Below, one piece after another: positions 52,701-60,423 of a stretch of DNA of 64,000 nt. The notes beneath the pieces were generated by a model. It was not told the origin of the DNA. It saw only the letters and a program-made list of their open reading frames with translations, and did no database searches. The DNA comes from Xylanibacter ruminicola Ga6B6 (GTDB taxonomy: Bacteria; Bacteroidota; Bacteroidia; Bacteroidales; Bacteroidaceae). The stretch covers positions 1 through 64,000 of the forward strand of contig NZ_JHXD01000018.1 in the NCBI RefSeq assembly GCF_000687715.1, given 5' to 3'. Position 1 is the first letter of the stretch, and each line of letters opens with the position of its first letter. Both the position numbers and the translations under genes were made by a program.

Positions 52701-55074
52701 AGCTCCAATGGCTGCAAATGAGTCGAAGGTTTTTGATGTTGTTGAAGATGGTGAGATATTGAAATCAAAGGAGACTATCGACACTTCGAGCGCTGGTAGT
52801 GCTGATGCTGATGAAAGTCATGCAGATGATGTACAGGTTCGCGAGAATTTAAACGAGACAGCCTTCTTCTATCCCCAGCTTACTACCGATGCCAATGGTC
52901 GAGTTGCTATCAAGTTTACTTTGCCAGAGAGCTTGACTACCTGGCAGATGTTTGGTTTTGCACACACTAGCGATTTGCACTATGGCAACATTCAAGGCGA
53001 GGCTGTGGCTAAGAAGGATGTGATGATACAGCCCAACGTGCCTCGCTTTATCCGCGAGGGCGATAAGGCCACCATCTCGGCCCGTATCTTTAGCGAGAAA
53101 CAGGCACAAGGCAAGGCTACCCTGCAGATCATCAATGCCGAGACCAACGCCATCGTATACGAAAAGTCGCAGCAAGTATCGCTCGCCGCAGGTTCTACAA
53201 CCCCCGTCGAGTTTGAATGGTCAATGGTCCATGGTCCGCTCGGCTTTGCCGCTTGGCACGTCCAAGAATGTTCAATGTTGATTGTCAAAATGACGATCAG
53301 CGGAAAAGGCTTCAGCGATGGCGAGCAGCATTATCTGCCTGTACTGCCAGCTACCGAACGAGTTACTGTTTCGATGCCTATCACCCAGCACCAGCCAGGT
53401 ACTACTACCATTGATCTGAACAAGCTGGTTCCAGCTGATGCCAAGAATACCAAACTTACTTTCGAATATACTAACAATCCCGTTTGGTTGATGGTGCAGG
53501 CTCTACCAGCAGTAGGCTCGCCCATCGACGATAACGCCATCTCATTGGCTGCCTCGTTCTATGCCAACGGGCTGGGACGATATATCATCAATCAGAACCC
53601 ACAGATCAAAAACGTGTTCGAGCTATGGAAGCAGGAACCTAACGAGACCTCGCTCACCTCTCAACTGGAAAAGAACGAGGATTTGAAGAATCTTGTTCTG
53701 AGCGCAACCCCTTGGGTGCTGGATGCCGACAACGAGACTGAGCAGAAGCATCGCTTGGCCGACTTCTTCGACGAGAACCTGATGGACAATCGTCTCTCAA
53801 CCTGTGTCGAGAAGTTGCAGAAACTGCAGAACGCTGAGGGTGCGTGGACCTGGTTCCCAGGTATGCCAAGCTCGTTCTATACCACTGTTGCCGTTAGCGA
53901 AATGCTGGTACGTCTGAATGCCCTCACCGAAAAGCAGAGTGCTACCAGCGCCATGCTGAACAAGGCCTTTGGCTATATGGGTCAGGAGATGATAGAGTTG
54001 GTAAAGGAACTGAAGAAAGCCGAGAAGAAGGGCGAGGTTTACTTCCCAAGTTATAAGGCATTGCAGTGGTTATATCTGGTAACCCTCGATGGTCGCCAGT
54101 TGCCTGCCGATGTTCAGCAGGCCAACAGCTATCTGATTAATCTGCTTAAAAAAGATATCAAGCGTCAGAGCATTTACGATAAAGCCCTTGCAGCAGTTAT
54201 CTTTGCTAAGGTTGACGCCAAGCGTGCTCAGGAGTATGCCCAGTCGCTCAAGGAGTACACCGTTTACCGTGAGGAAATGGGCAGATATTACGATACCCCA
54301 CGTGCTGGCTACTCTTGGTTTGATTATAAGATTCCAACCCAGAGCATCGCCATCGAGGCCCTGCAGCAGTTAACACCTAATGATGTACAGACTATTGATG
54401 AGATGCAACGCTGGTTGCTGCAGCAAAAGCGCACACAGGCTTGGGATACACCTATCAACAGCGTGAATGCGGTTTATGCCTTCCTCAAGGGGCAGGAGTG
54501 CCGCTTGGTTCAGAGTTCAAACATGCCCGTTATCTGTATCGATGCGCGCACCGTTGCGCTGCCTAATGCTACATCAGCCATCGGCTATGCTAAGACCGAA
54601 TTGCCAAAGGGTAAGCAACTCACCATCCGCAAAACCACCGATGGCACCTCGTGGGGCGCCGTTTATGCCCAGTTCTTCCAGCAGACAAAGAATATCGCTG
54701 AGAATGGTAGCGGATTGACAATCAAGCGCGAGATGCTGAATAAGGATTTGAAGGTTGGCGATCGCCTGAAAGTTCGCCTCACCATTACTGCCGATCGCGA
54801 TTACGATTTTGTGCAGGTGGTTGATAAGCGTGCGGCTTGTATGGAGCCCGTTAAGCCGTTGAGTGGTTATCATGCGGGTGCTTATATAACGCCTCGCGAT
54901 AACGCCACATGCTACTTCTTCGGCATGCTGTCGAAGGGTACTCATGTAATCGAAACCGAATATTATATCGATCGTGCAGGAACATACGAAACGGGTACCG
55001 CTACCGTAGAGTGTGCCTATGCCCCCGAGTTCCGTGCTGTCACTCATTCTGAGACATTAAACATTAAGAATTAA
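49789..55074 (+). CDS. Bacterial alpha-2-macroglobulin family protein
   Basis: A 1761-residue secreted protein with signal peptide (FLIITIALIMPMFLFG), then MG domains including the MG2 segment TDRSIYRPGQTVHASALVYQ. The A2M core has FTLPESLTTWQMFGFAHT and RFIREGDKATISARIF, and a helical TED-like region follows. The thioester motif CxEQ is absent: after NPVWLMVQALP the sequence reads AVGSPIDDNAISLAASFYAN. It thus belongs to the thioester-less YfaS-like group, thought to trap proteases or guard the envelope. Residues about 1145-1165 are encoded by an apparent insertion of heptamers and a 19-bp element. A DUF1573 gene follows after 14 bp. Confidence 0.88.
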   Translation: MKKFLIITIALIMPMFLFGQSYSALWKQVSEAEEKDLPKTQYEVLQKIVKKAEKERQYGQLLKAELYAAQTMVDIAPDSLKPEVDRIVARYQKATGQVQRLVYQTVLWQIDRDNYSIDLGIKKPQLTPELCKLLANTKERSYQPFVVMGSDASVFGNDMLSVIGAELGEYQQLRDYYQKVGNQKAVSIIDAHLAIDRYNALPYNTPVVERIAFIDDAIAKWGRWPEINHLRNTKKELTNPQFHLSYPLSVARPMQAQQVMLNDLRHLSQLTMTVYPVRCEGDIEHSPSSEKGWAKIRPLLGVPVLTETKHFAARPEYELFEDSMTLKGLPVGMYLVEFKSNPGTEVIRTLYHVTNVFTIAEAQPDGKIRYEVVNATTGQPIADAHLRIKERPYSVFAYTDTDKAGAVLYVNGRYEFYGADRTVNQTDIFTDRSIYRPGQTVHASALVYQVEKGIKQTVRAHQNIKFVLRDANHKVVAEKQTESDAYGVGAVDFTLPAKGLTGMFTIQVENSSQSIRVEEYKRPTFHVDFAEYQDAYKAGDVLDIKGTALSYAGVPVQDAKVAYKVLRRTALWWWSYNRYYDEGTLGYSNHGTEICSGEATTDADGNFVIKMPLEMPETKYTMFYNFVLQADVTDMAGETHQGQFTLPLGNRPTALSIDLDEKVLVEDTPQATFHLRNAAGKDIDAEVRYRIDGGEWQMAKTNQQIALAKLASGKHRVEAAYEDQTIDRTFVVFSLDDEQPATATDDWFYQSATQFPNDGTPVTIQVGSSDQNVHIFYSIFSGHKLIEQGSVDKSNELINRKFTYQDEYENGLLLTFAWVKNGKCYTHTAQIQRPMPDKKLTLEWATFRDRLTPGQKEEWTLTIKDANGNPVDANLMATLYDQSLDQLVKHQWIFTPYQWIALPHVNWQFVSPRSFSRFASYDWEAFNYDEIGFSLFDHNIYPHPLYRHSFRGVKALSRGIVGYGVQLEMAEAPMAANESKVFDVVEDGEILKSKETIDTSSAGSADADESHADDVQVRENLNETAFFYPQLTTDANGRVAIKFTLPESLTTWQMFGFAHTSDLHYGNIQGEAVAKKDVMIQPNVPRFIREGDKATISARIFSEKQAQGKATLQIINAETNAIVYEKSQQVSLAAGSTTPVEFEWSMVHGPLGFAAWHVQECSMLIVKMTISGKGFSDGEQHYLPVLPATERVTVSMPITQHQPGTTTIDLNKLVPADAKNTKLTFEYTNNPVWLMVQALPAVGSPIDDNAISLAASFYANGLGRYIINQNPQIKNVFELWKQEPNETSLTSQLEKNEDLKNLVLSATPWVLDADNETEQKHRLADFFDENLMDNRLSTCVEKLQKLQNAEGAWTWFPGMPSSFYTTVAVSEMLVRLNALTEKQSATSAMLNKAFGYMGQEMIELVKELKKAEKKGEVYFPSYKALQWLYLVTLDGRQLPADVQQANSYLINLLKKDIKRQSIYDKALAAVIFAKVDAKRAQEYAQSLKEYTVYREEMGRYYDTPRAGYSWFDYKIPTQSIAIEALQQLTPNDVQTIDEMQRWLLQQKRTQAWDTPINSVNAVYAFLKGQECRLVQSSNMPVICIDARTVALPNATSAIGYAKTELPKGKQLTIRKTTDGTSWGAVYAQFFQQTKNIAENGSGLTIKREMLNKDLKVGDRLKVRLTITADRDYDFVQVVDKRAACMEPVKPLSGYHAGAYITPRDNATCYFFGMLSKGTHVIETEYYIDRAGTYETGTATVECAYAPEFRAVTHSETLNIKN
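53216..53287 (+). repeat. Heptamer-core-heptamer insertion inside the alpha-2-macroglobulin gene
   Basis: AATGGTC, AATGGTC, CATGGTC (53216-53236), then a 30-bp core (53237-53266), then AATGTTC, AATGTTG, ATTGTCA (53267-53287). Bases 53236-53254, at the start of the core, are an exact inverse copy of the element at 29556-29574. The frame stays open. Confidence 0.75.
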
Positions 55075-55083
55075 ACATTATAA
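55056..55083 (+). repeat. Heptamer repeats at the alpha-2-macroglobulin/DUF1573 junction
   Basis: ATTAAAC, ATTAAGA, ATTAAAC and ATTATAA at 55056, 55063, 55070 and 55077. The first gene's TAA stop (55072-55074) lies inside; the next ATG is at 55089. Confidence 0.7.
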
Positions 55084-55088
55084 TATTG

Positions 55089-56159
55089 ATGAAGAAATTA
55101 ACAGTTATACTACTCACAGTCCTCGCTTCACAGCTCTCGCCTCTTGAGGCGAATGCGCAGCGTCTCACCGTAAAAACCACCACCATCGATGTGGGTGCTA
55201 CGGGCTACGAACAGCCTGTTACAGCCACTTTCGAGATGCGTAACAAGGGGTTGCGCCGATTGGTTATTCAGAGTGTGAAACCCGATTGTGGTTGCACCAA
55301 AATAGAATATCCTAAAGAGGTGGGCATTGGCGAGCGATTCACTATTAAGATGACTTACGATGCCCGTATGTTAGGTCACTTCCAGAAGATGTGTCTGGTT
55401 AAGAGTAATGCCTCAAAAAAGCCGTTCTACCTTACGATGACAGGTGTGGTTAAGAGTGATTTCAGAGATTATTCGGGCGAGTATCCTATCGAGATGGGCG
55501 ACCTGCTGTTGGATAAGGCCGTACTTGAGTTCGATGATGTGAACAAGGGCGATGTGCCTGAGCAGGAGATTCACATCCTGAATAATGGTAAGAAAGCCAT
55601 GCGTCCCAACCTGATGCACCTGCCTCCTTATCTCACTGCTATCACCAGTCCCGATCATCTGTTGCCAGGGCGTGCGGCTACTATCAGCGTGAAGTTGCTC
55701 TCAGAAAAATTGCGTGATTATGGCTTGACCAAGACCACTCTTTATATGGCCCACAACCCAGGCGATAAGGTACGTCAGGATTACGCCATCGATGTGGCTA
55801 CCGTATTGTTGCCCGATATGAAACAGTTCGAGAAAGAGAATAAGGATCTGGCACCACAGTTGCAGATGTCGGCTAAGGATGTAGATTTTACTGACTTTGG
55901 TGGTAAGACTAAGAAAACGGCTACTGTTACGTTACAAAATACAGGTCAATCGCCCCTGAAGATTACCTCGCTCCAGCTCTTTACGTCAGGCTTGAAGGTA
56001 ACCCTCTCAAAGAGTGAGATTGCTCCAGGTCAGAGTGCTAACTTAAAGATTACGGGTATTGCCGAAGAGCTACAGAAGCTCCGTACGCGTCCTCGTATCC
56101 TGATGATTACCAACGATCCCGACCACGCCAAAGTGGTGGTCAACATCAAGTTGCAGTAA
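55089..56159 (+). CDS. Secreted DUF1573 protein
   Basis: A 356-residue protein with signal peptide (LTVILLTVLASQLSPLEANA). It has two Ig-like DUF1573 modules: the first spans about residues 30-125, with the signature VKPDCGCTKIEYP, and the second about 260-356 (VTLQNTGQSPLKITSLQLF). The middle resembles another beta-sandwich. DUF1573 is abundant in Bacteroidota exported proteins; its function is unknown. It is cotranscribed with the alpha-2-macroglobulin gene, so a periplasmic or envelope role is likely. The ATG at 55089 is preferred to the preceding TTG. Confidence 0.85.
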   Translation: MKKLTVILLTVLASQLSPLEANAQRLTVKTTTIDVGATGYEQPVTATFEMRNKGLRRLVIQSVKPDCGCTKIEYPKEVGIGERFTIKMTYDARMLGHFQKMCLVKSNASKKPFYLTMTGVVKSDFRDYSGEYPIEMGDLLLDKAVLEFDDVNKGDVPEQEIHILNNGKKAMRPNLMHLPPYLTAITSPDHLLPGRAATISVKLLSEKLRDYGLTKTTLYMAHNPGDKVRQDYAIDVATVLLPDMKQFEKENKDLAPQLQMSAKDVDFTDFGGKTKKTATVTLQNTGQSPLKITSLQLFTSGLKVTLSKSEIAPGQSANLKITGIAEELQKLRTRPRILMITNDPDHAKVVVNIKLQ

Positions 56160-56187
56160 TGTATATTTTCAATTATCAATTATTGTC

Positions 56188-57288
56188 ATGGAACATCCCG
56201 AAAATAGCTCAGAATATGCAGGCTTGCAGGTAAACAGTGGGGTAGAGCAGCCCTCTATCGTTAATCCCTACCTCAAGCGAGGTCGTTTCCGTCGTCACGA
56301 ACTCTCTGTCGGCGAGATGGTCGAAGGCATCCTCAAGGGCGATGTCACTATCCTCTCGCAGGCTGTTACGCTCATTGAGAGTGTGAATCCCGACCATCAG
56401 GCCCGTGCTCAGGAGGTTATCAACAAGTGCTTGCCTTATAGCGGCAATTCCATCCGCATTGGTATCAGTGGTGTACCAGGCGCTGGAAAAAGTACCTCAA
56501 TCGACGAGTTCGGTATGCACGTTCTCAAAGAGAAGGGTGGTAAATTGGCTGTGCTGGCCATCGACCCTAGTAGCGAGCGCACCAAGGGCTCAATCCTGGG
56601 CGATAAAACACGTATGGAGAAGTTGGCGCAACATCCATCGTCGTTCATACGTCCTAGCCCATCAGCCGGCTCGTTGGGAGGTGTGGCTCGCAAGACTCGC
56701 GAGACGATTATTCTATGCGAAGCCGCTGGTTTCGACAAGATTTTTGTTGAGACCGTTGGTGTTGGTCAGAGCGAAACAGCCTGTCACTCGATGGTAGATT
56801 TCTTCCTGCTCATTCAGGTGGCTGGTACCGGCGACGAGTTGCAGGGTATTAAGCGCGGCATTATGGAGATAAGCGATGGGATCGTGATTAATAAGTGCGA
56901 TGGCGATAATGTGGATCGTTGCCAGATGGCGGCTACCAACTTCCGTAATGCCCTCCACTTCTTCCCCATGCCCGATAGCGGTTGGAGTCCTAAGGTGCTA
57001 TGCTACAGTGGATTCTACGGTACAGGCGTAAAAGAGATATTCGACATGATTTACGAGTATATGGATTTTGTAAAGGCCAACGGCTATTTTGCCTATCGCC
57101 GCAATGAGCAGGCTAAATACTGGATGTACGAGAGTATCAACGAGCATCTGCGACTCAACTTCTACAACAATCCCGCCATCCAGGCTCAGTTGGGCACCGC
57201 CGAAACGTCAGTCCTCGCAGGTCAGAAAACATCGTTCGTAGCTGCTCAGGATCTTCTCGACGAATATTTCTCTTTGCTCAAAAAATAA
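56188..57288 (+). CDS. meaB: Methylmalonyl-CoA mutase-associated GTPase MeaB
   Basis: A 366-residue G3E-family chaperone GTPase. It has the P-loop GISGVPGAGKSTSIDEFG (residues about 91-108), the LAIDPSSERTKGSILGDKTRM segment shown here in parts (IDPSSERTKGSI, LGDKTRMEKLA), FVETVGVGQSE as switch region and NKCDGDN for base recognition. MeaB loads and protects B12 cofactor in methylmalonyl-CoA mutase, a key step in succinate-propionate fermentation. The mutase genes are not in the window. It lies 28 bp after the DUF1573 gene and 27 bp before ispH. Confidence 0.94.
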   Translation: MEHPENSSEYAGLQVNSGVEQPSIVNPYLKRGRFRRHELSVGEMVEGILKGDVTILSQAVTLIESVNPDHQARAQEVINKCLPYSGNSIRIGISGVPGAGKSTSIDEFGMHVLKEKGGKLAVLAIDPSSERTKGSILGDKTRMEKLAQHPSSFIRPSPSAGSLGGVARKTRETIILCEAAGFDKIFVETVGVGQSETACHSMVDFFLLIQVAGTGDELQGIKRGIMEISDGIVINKCDGDNVDRCQMAATNFRNALHFFPMPDSGWSPKVLCYSGFYGTGVKEIFDMIYEYMDFVKANGYFAYRRNEQAKYWMYESINEHLRLNFYNNPAIQAQLGTAETSVLAGQKTSFVAAQDLLDEYFSLLKK

Positions 57289-57313
57289 TGTTTAATGTTT
57301 AATATTTAATCAT
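57286..57313 (+). repeat. Heptamer repeats at the meaB-ispH junction
   Basis: TAATGTT (57286), TAATGTT (57293), TAATATT (57300) and TAATCAT (57307), in perfect register, then TT and the ispH ATG at 57316. The meaB stop is the first TAA. Confidence 0.8.
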
Positions 57314-57315
57314 TT

Positions 57316-58191
57316 ATGATTATCGAAATAGATAACGGCAGTGGTTTCTGCTTCGGAGTTACCACCGCTATCAAGAAAGCCGAAGAAGAGCTCGCTCAGG
57401 GCGAAACACTTTATTGTTTAGGTGATATTGTACACAACGGTATGGAGTGCGAACGCCTGCGCGAGATGGGACTTATTACTATCAATCACGACCAGATGCG
57501 CGAACTGCACAACGCTAAAGTGTTGCTGCGTGCTCATGGTGAGCCCCCCGAAACTTACGAGCTGGCCCGTAAAAACAATATCGAGATTATCGATGCAACC
57601 TGTCCTGTGGTGCTCAAGCTGCAAAAGCGCATCAAGGAGCAGTACGAAACCTCGCCCAATCTTCCCGAAGGTGAGGAGGCACAGATTGTGATTTTTGGTA
57701 AGAAAGGTCATGCCGAAGTTCTTGGTCTGGTGGGTCAGACCCATAGCAGTGCGATTGTGATTGAGAGTAGCGATGAGGTTACCAAACTCGATTTTACCCG
57801 TGATATCTACTTGTATTCGCAGACCACGAAATCGCTCGACGAGTTCCGTCGTATCATCGATTATATCCAGACGCACATCTCGCCCAATGCTACATTTAAG
57901 AGTTTCGATACCATCTGTCGTTCGGTAGCCAACCGTATGCCCAATATCTCGCAGTTTGCCACCAAGCACGATCTGGTGCTCTTTGTGTGCGGCCGAAAGA
58001 GTTCAAACGGCAAGGTGCTCTACAACGAGTGCCTGCGTGTAAACCCTAATACCCACCTGATTGAGGACCCACAGGAGATTGAGCCCGAGTGGTTGAAGGG
58101 TATCGAGAGTGTAGGTATTTGTGGCGCCACCAGCACGCCCCGTTGGTTGATGGAGCAATGTCGCGACGCCATTCAGAATATGCAGCAATGA
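57316..58191 (+). CDS. ispH: 4-hydroxy-3-methylbut-2-enyl diphosphate reductase
   Basis: A 291-residue IspH, last enzyme of the MEP isoprenoid pathway, making IPP and DMAPP. The three cysteines of the Fe-S cluster are present: C12 (SGFCFGV), C96 (IDATCPVV) and C201 (FDTICRSVANR). The substrate-binding HGE loop RAHGEPPE is at residues 72-79. The ATG at 57316 follows a heptamer-repeat leader. The gene overlaps the next by 4 bp (ATGA). Confidence 0.96.
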   Translation: MIIEIDNGSGFCFGVTTAIKKAEEELAQGETLYCLGDIVHNGMECERLREMGLITINHDQMRELHNAKVLLRAHGEPPETYELARKNNIEIIDATCPVVLKLQKRIKEQYETSPNLPEGEEAQIVIFGKKGHAEVLGLVGQTHSSAIVIESSDEVTKLDFTRDIYLYSQTTKSLDEFRRIIDYIQTHISPNATFKSFDTICRSVANRMPNISQFATKHDLVLFVCGRKSSNGKVLYNECLRVNPNTHLIEDPQEIEPEWLKGIESVGICGATSTPRWLMEQCRDAIQNMQQ

Positions 58192-58856
58192 TACAGGTTC
58201 GTGTGTCTTCCGAAATATCCAGCGTGTGCCCCAATTTTGTGGGGGCATGTGTTGAGGCTCAGGTGGTAAATACGCCTTATAGCGACCGTTTGTGGCAGGC
58301 TATCCACGAGGTTGAGGCTCGTTTGCGCCAGGAGCTTACTACCGAGAGTGTAAAGTCGTTGCCATCTATTGCCGCCACGCGTGCGGTATATAAGTTATGT
58401 GGCAAGGATCCATCACGTTATCGTCCTGCCTCCGAGCAGCTTATCCGTCGTATGTTGCAAGGTAAGGAACTTTACCAGATTGATACGCTGGTAGATCTGG
58501 TAAACCTCGCTTCGATTGCCTATGGTTACAGTATTGGTGGATTTGATGCCGATAAGTTTGTGGGTCCCGAACTGGTGTTGGGTGTAGGTAAAGAGGGGGA
58601 ACCTTACGAGGGTATCGGTCGTGGTCCGTTAAACATTGCCGGACTGCCCGTTTATCGCGATGCCCAAGGTGGTGTAGGAACGCCTACCAGCGACCATGAA
58701 CGCACTAAAATGACGCTCGGGACTACCCATCTCGTAGTACTCATTAACGGCTATGATGGCAACGAGGAACGTGTTCGTGCCAACGCTGAATATATCCAAA
58801 AATTGTTGGTGGATTACGCTCAGAGCGATGGCGGAACTATTACGCTGTATAAATAA
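58188..58856 (+). CDS. B3/B4 tRNA-binding-domain protein (PheT-editing-like)
   Basis: A 222-residue stand-alone protein resembling the B3/B4 domain of phenylalanyl-tRNA synthetase beta. IAATRAVYKLCGKDPSRYRPASEQLIRRM is typical (parts: AATRAVYKLCGKDPSRYRP, ASEQLIRRMLQG), with DLVNLASIAYGYSIGGFD and the later TPTSDHERTKM segment. Free-standing B3/B4 proteins are thought to edit or bind mischarged tRNA, but this is unproven here. The ATG at 58188 overlaps the ispH stop (ATGA), implying coupling. Confidence 0.85.
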   Translation: MIQVRVSSEISSVCPNFVGACVEAQVVNTPYSDRLWQAIHEVEARLRQELTTESVKSLPSIAATRAVYKLCGKDPSRYRPASEQLIRRMLQGKELYQIDTLVDLVNLASIAYGYSIGGFDADKFVGPELVLGVGKEGEPYEGIGRGPLNIAGLPVYRDAQGGVGTPTSDHERTKMTLGTTHLVVLINGYDGNEERVRANAEYIQKLLVDYAQSDGGTITLYK

Positions 58857-58885
58857 TTTAGACACGGATTAAAGCCGTGCCTAAA
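58857..58885. terminator. Terminator between the B3/B4 gene and the histidine phosphatase gene
   Basis: TTTAG, one mismatch, CACGG (58857-58867) pair with CCGTG, C, CTAAA (58875-58885), followed by TAAAATTTTTC. It lies in the 40-bp convergent spacer and shares CACGGATTA with the repeat near 10.9 kb. Confidence 0.7.
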
Positions 58886-58896
58886 TAAAATTTTTC

Positions 58897-60156
58897 TTAG
58901 AATTTTTGGTTGCATCTTTCAGTGTAGAACTGTAAGAAGTCTGTCCATTTATAGTATGGGTATGTGGCTGTTGGCACGGGTAGGGTAGCCTCACGGCCGT
59001 TCATCAGGCATTTTATCAGCACATCAGCCTGGTTGTTGCGATAGAAAATAAGCTGGATGTTGCTGGCTTTGCAGGTTTCCCAACTCTGGTAGCAGTTCTT
59101 TACTTCGTTCGGGTCCTCGGGGTCGCGATCGGCACCATTGATGCCCATCAGTACTGTTAACGGACCAATGCACGTATCGTGTCCGAATCGCAAGTCGGCC
59201 ACACGGTCGCTGGTGCCATCAATTGCCGCTTGAGCCTTTTTCATGATGTCCTGCAGGATCGGAATCATCTGGTACTGCGAACTGTACACCCATGAGAAAA
59301 CACCTAGGTTGTCGCTTTCCCACTCGGCAGCATACTCCTCGTCGGTCAGAATACCTTCCATCATACCCTCGTGGTTAATGCTGGGTAGCGATGTGTACAG
59401 GTTTATCAGGTTGCTCACGTTATGGTGCATGCGACCAGGCAGGCCTTCGGTGCTTACAAACATACGCTTTACGATGTTGTCGCGCAGCACGTTAATGCCC
59501 TTAAACAGGTCGCGATGCTGCTCGTAACGGGGCTTCAGATCCTTGGGGTAGTTATGCTTTACGGGGTTCTGTCCGTCGGTAGGCACCACGCCATCCAACG
59601 TAAAGCGCGACGACTGCTCGCGAATCTCCAGCTTAGGATTGCACTGTACCAACTCCTGGCAGAAGGCCGACATGCTGAGTACGCAACGCCCTACCAGCGA
59701 TGAGATGGCCAGCACGTTACCACCCTTCTCGAACACCTCGGGGAAGTTGTTGTACATGATACGTGCGATGCCCTGATGCTGTTGCCAGCCTAAGTCGGTC
59801 AACTCGGTCACACCTGTCATCAACTCCTGCTTGGCGGCCATGAATTTGGTGCGGAACGCCTCGCCAGTAGCTGTCAGCAACTGCTTGTCGTGAGCCACCG
59901 TCAGCAAAGTGTCGAGCTCCTTGTAGAGCGAGGTGCTCCAGTAGTAACGCGACCCGTGACGCGCATAATGGCTGATGTAGAAAGGTTTGTAGCCCTTAGG
60001 CGCCTTGGTGAGTGTTGGTGTTTCGAGTAGATATGGATAATCCGTACCGTACGATTTACGTGGGTCGGCTTTCAGTTGGTCTAAAGCCGGTACCTGCTGC
60101 CCCCATGACAGGAGCGGAAGTAGCGCAAAGGCTACCGAGAAAATGATCTTTTTCAT
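58897..60156 (-). CDS. Secreted histidine-type phosphatase (MINPP-like)
   Basis: A 419-residue histidine phosphatase of branch 2. The signal peptide is IIFSVAFALLPLLSWG; the catalytic motif YARHGSRYY has H67 as phospho-acceptor, and FGHDTCIGPL near residue 335 is the HD proton-donor motif. It resembles multiple inositol polyphosphate phosphatase-like enzymes of gut Bacteroidales, which release phosphate from phytate in the periplasm or on surface vesicles; the substrate is inferred. A promoter lies at 60253-60222. It is monocistronic. Confidence 0.88.
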   Translation of the reverse strand: MKKIIFSVAFALLPLLSWGQQVPALDQLKADPRKSYGTDYPYLLETPTLTKAPKGYKPFYISHYARHGSRYYWSTSLYKELDTLLTVAHDKQLLTATGEAFRTKFMAAKQELMTGVTELTDLGWQQHQGIARIMYNNFPEVFEKGGNVLAISSLVGRCVLSMSAFCQELVQCNPKLEIREQSSRFTLDGVVPTDGQNPVKHNYPKDLKPRYEQHRDLFKGINVLRDNIVKRMFVSTEGLPGRMHHNVSNLINLYTSLPSINHEGMMEGILTDEEYAAEWESDNLGVFSWVYSSQYQMIPILQDIMKKAQAAIDGTSDRVADLRFGHDTCIGPLTVLMGINGADRDPEDPNEVKNCYQSWETCKASNIQLIFYRNNQADVLIKCLMNGREATLPVPTATYPYYKWTDFLQFYTERCNQKF

Positions 60157-60221
60157 ATAATGGTGTCTTTATTAATTGCTATAGGTTGCATGCCGTGATA
60201 ATATTTTAGTTATTTCGCCGG

Positions 60222-60253
60222 CAAAAGTACAATTTCTTGCAGAAATTACCAAA
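60222..60253 (-). promoter_or_regulatory. Promoter TTTG-N20-TActTTTG for the histidine phosphatase gene
   Basis: Minus-strand TACTTTTG at 60229-60222 and TTTG at 60253-60250; 65 bp before the ATG at 60156. Confidence 0.65.
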
Positions 60254-60406
60254 TTTTTTCATAAAAATATGGCATTAGCATATTTCTTGGCATTTTTGCT
60301 CCCACACGTGGGAAATAATTTTTCCACACGAGAGCGCTATTTTTTATGCTTGTAAAGGTTATTCTGTATACGATTTGTGTAACGAATAATGTAAAATATT
60401 ATGAAC

Positions 60407-60414
60407 TATCTTTG
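60407..60414 (+). promoter_or_regulatory. -7 box TAtcTTTG at the edge of the repeat region
   Basis: If active, transcription would start near 60420 and run through all repeat blocks. No -33 partner at normal spacing. Confidence 0.35.
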
Positions 60415-60423
60415 TATTTGTGC

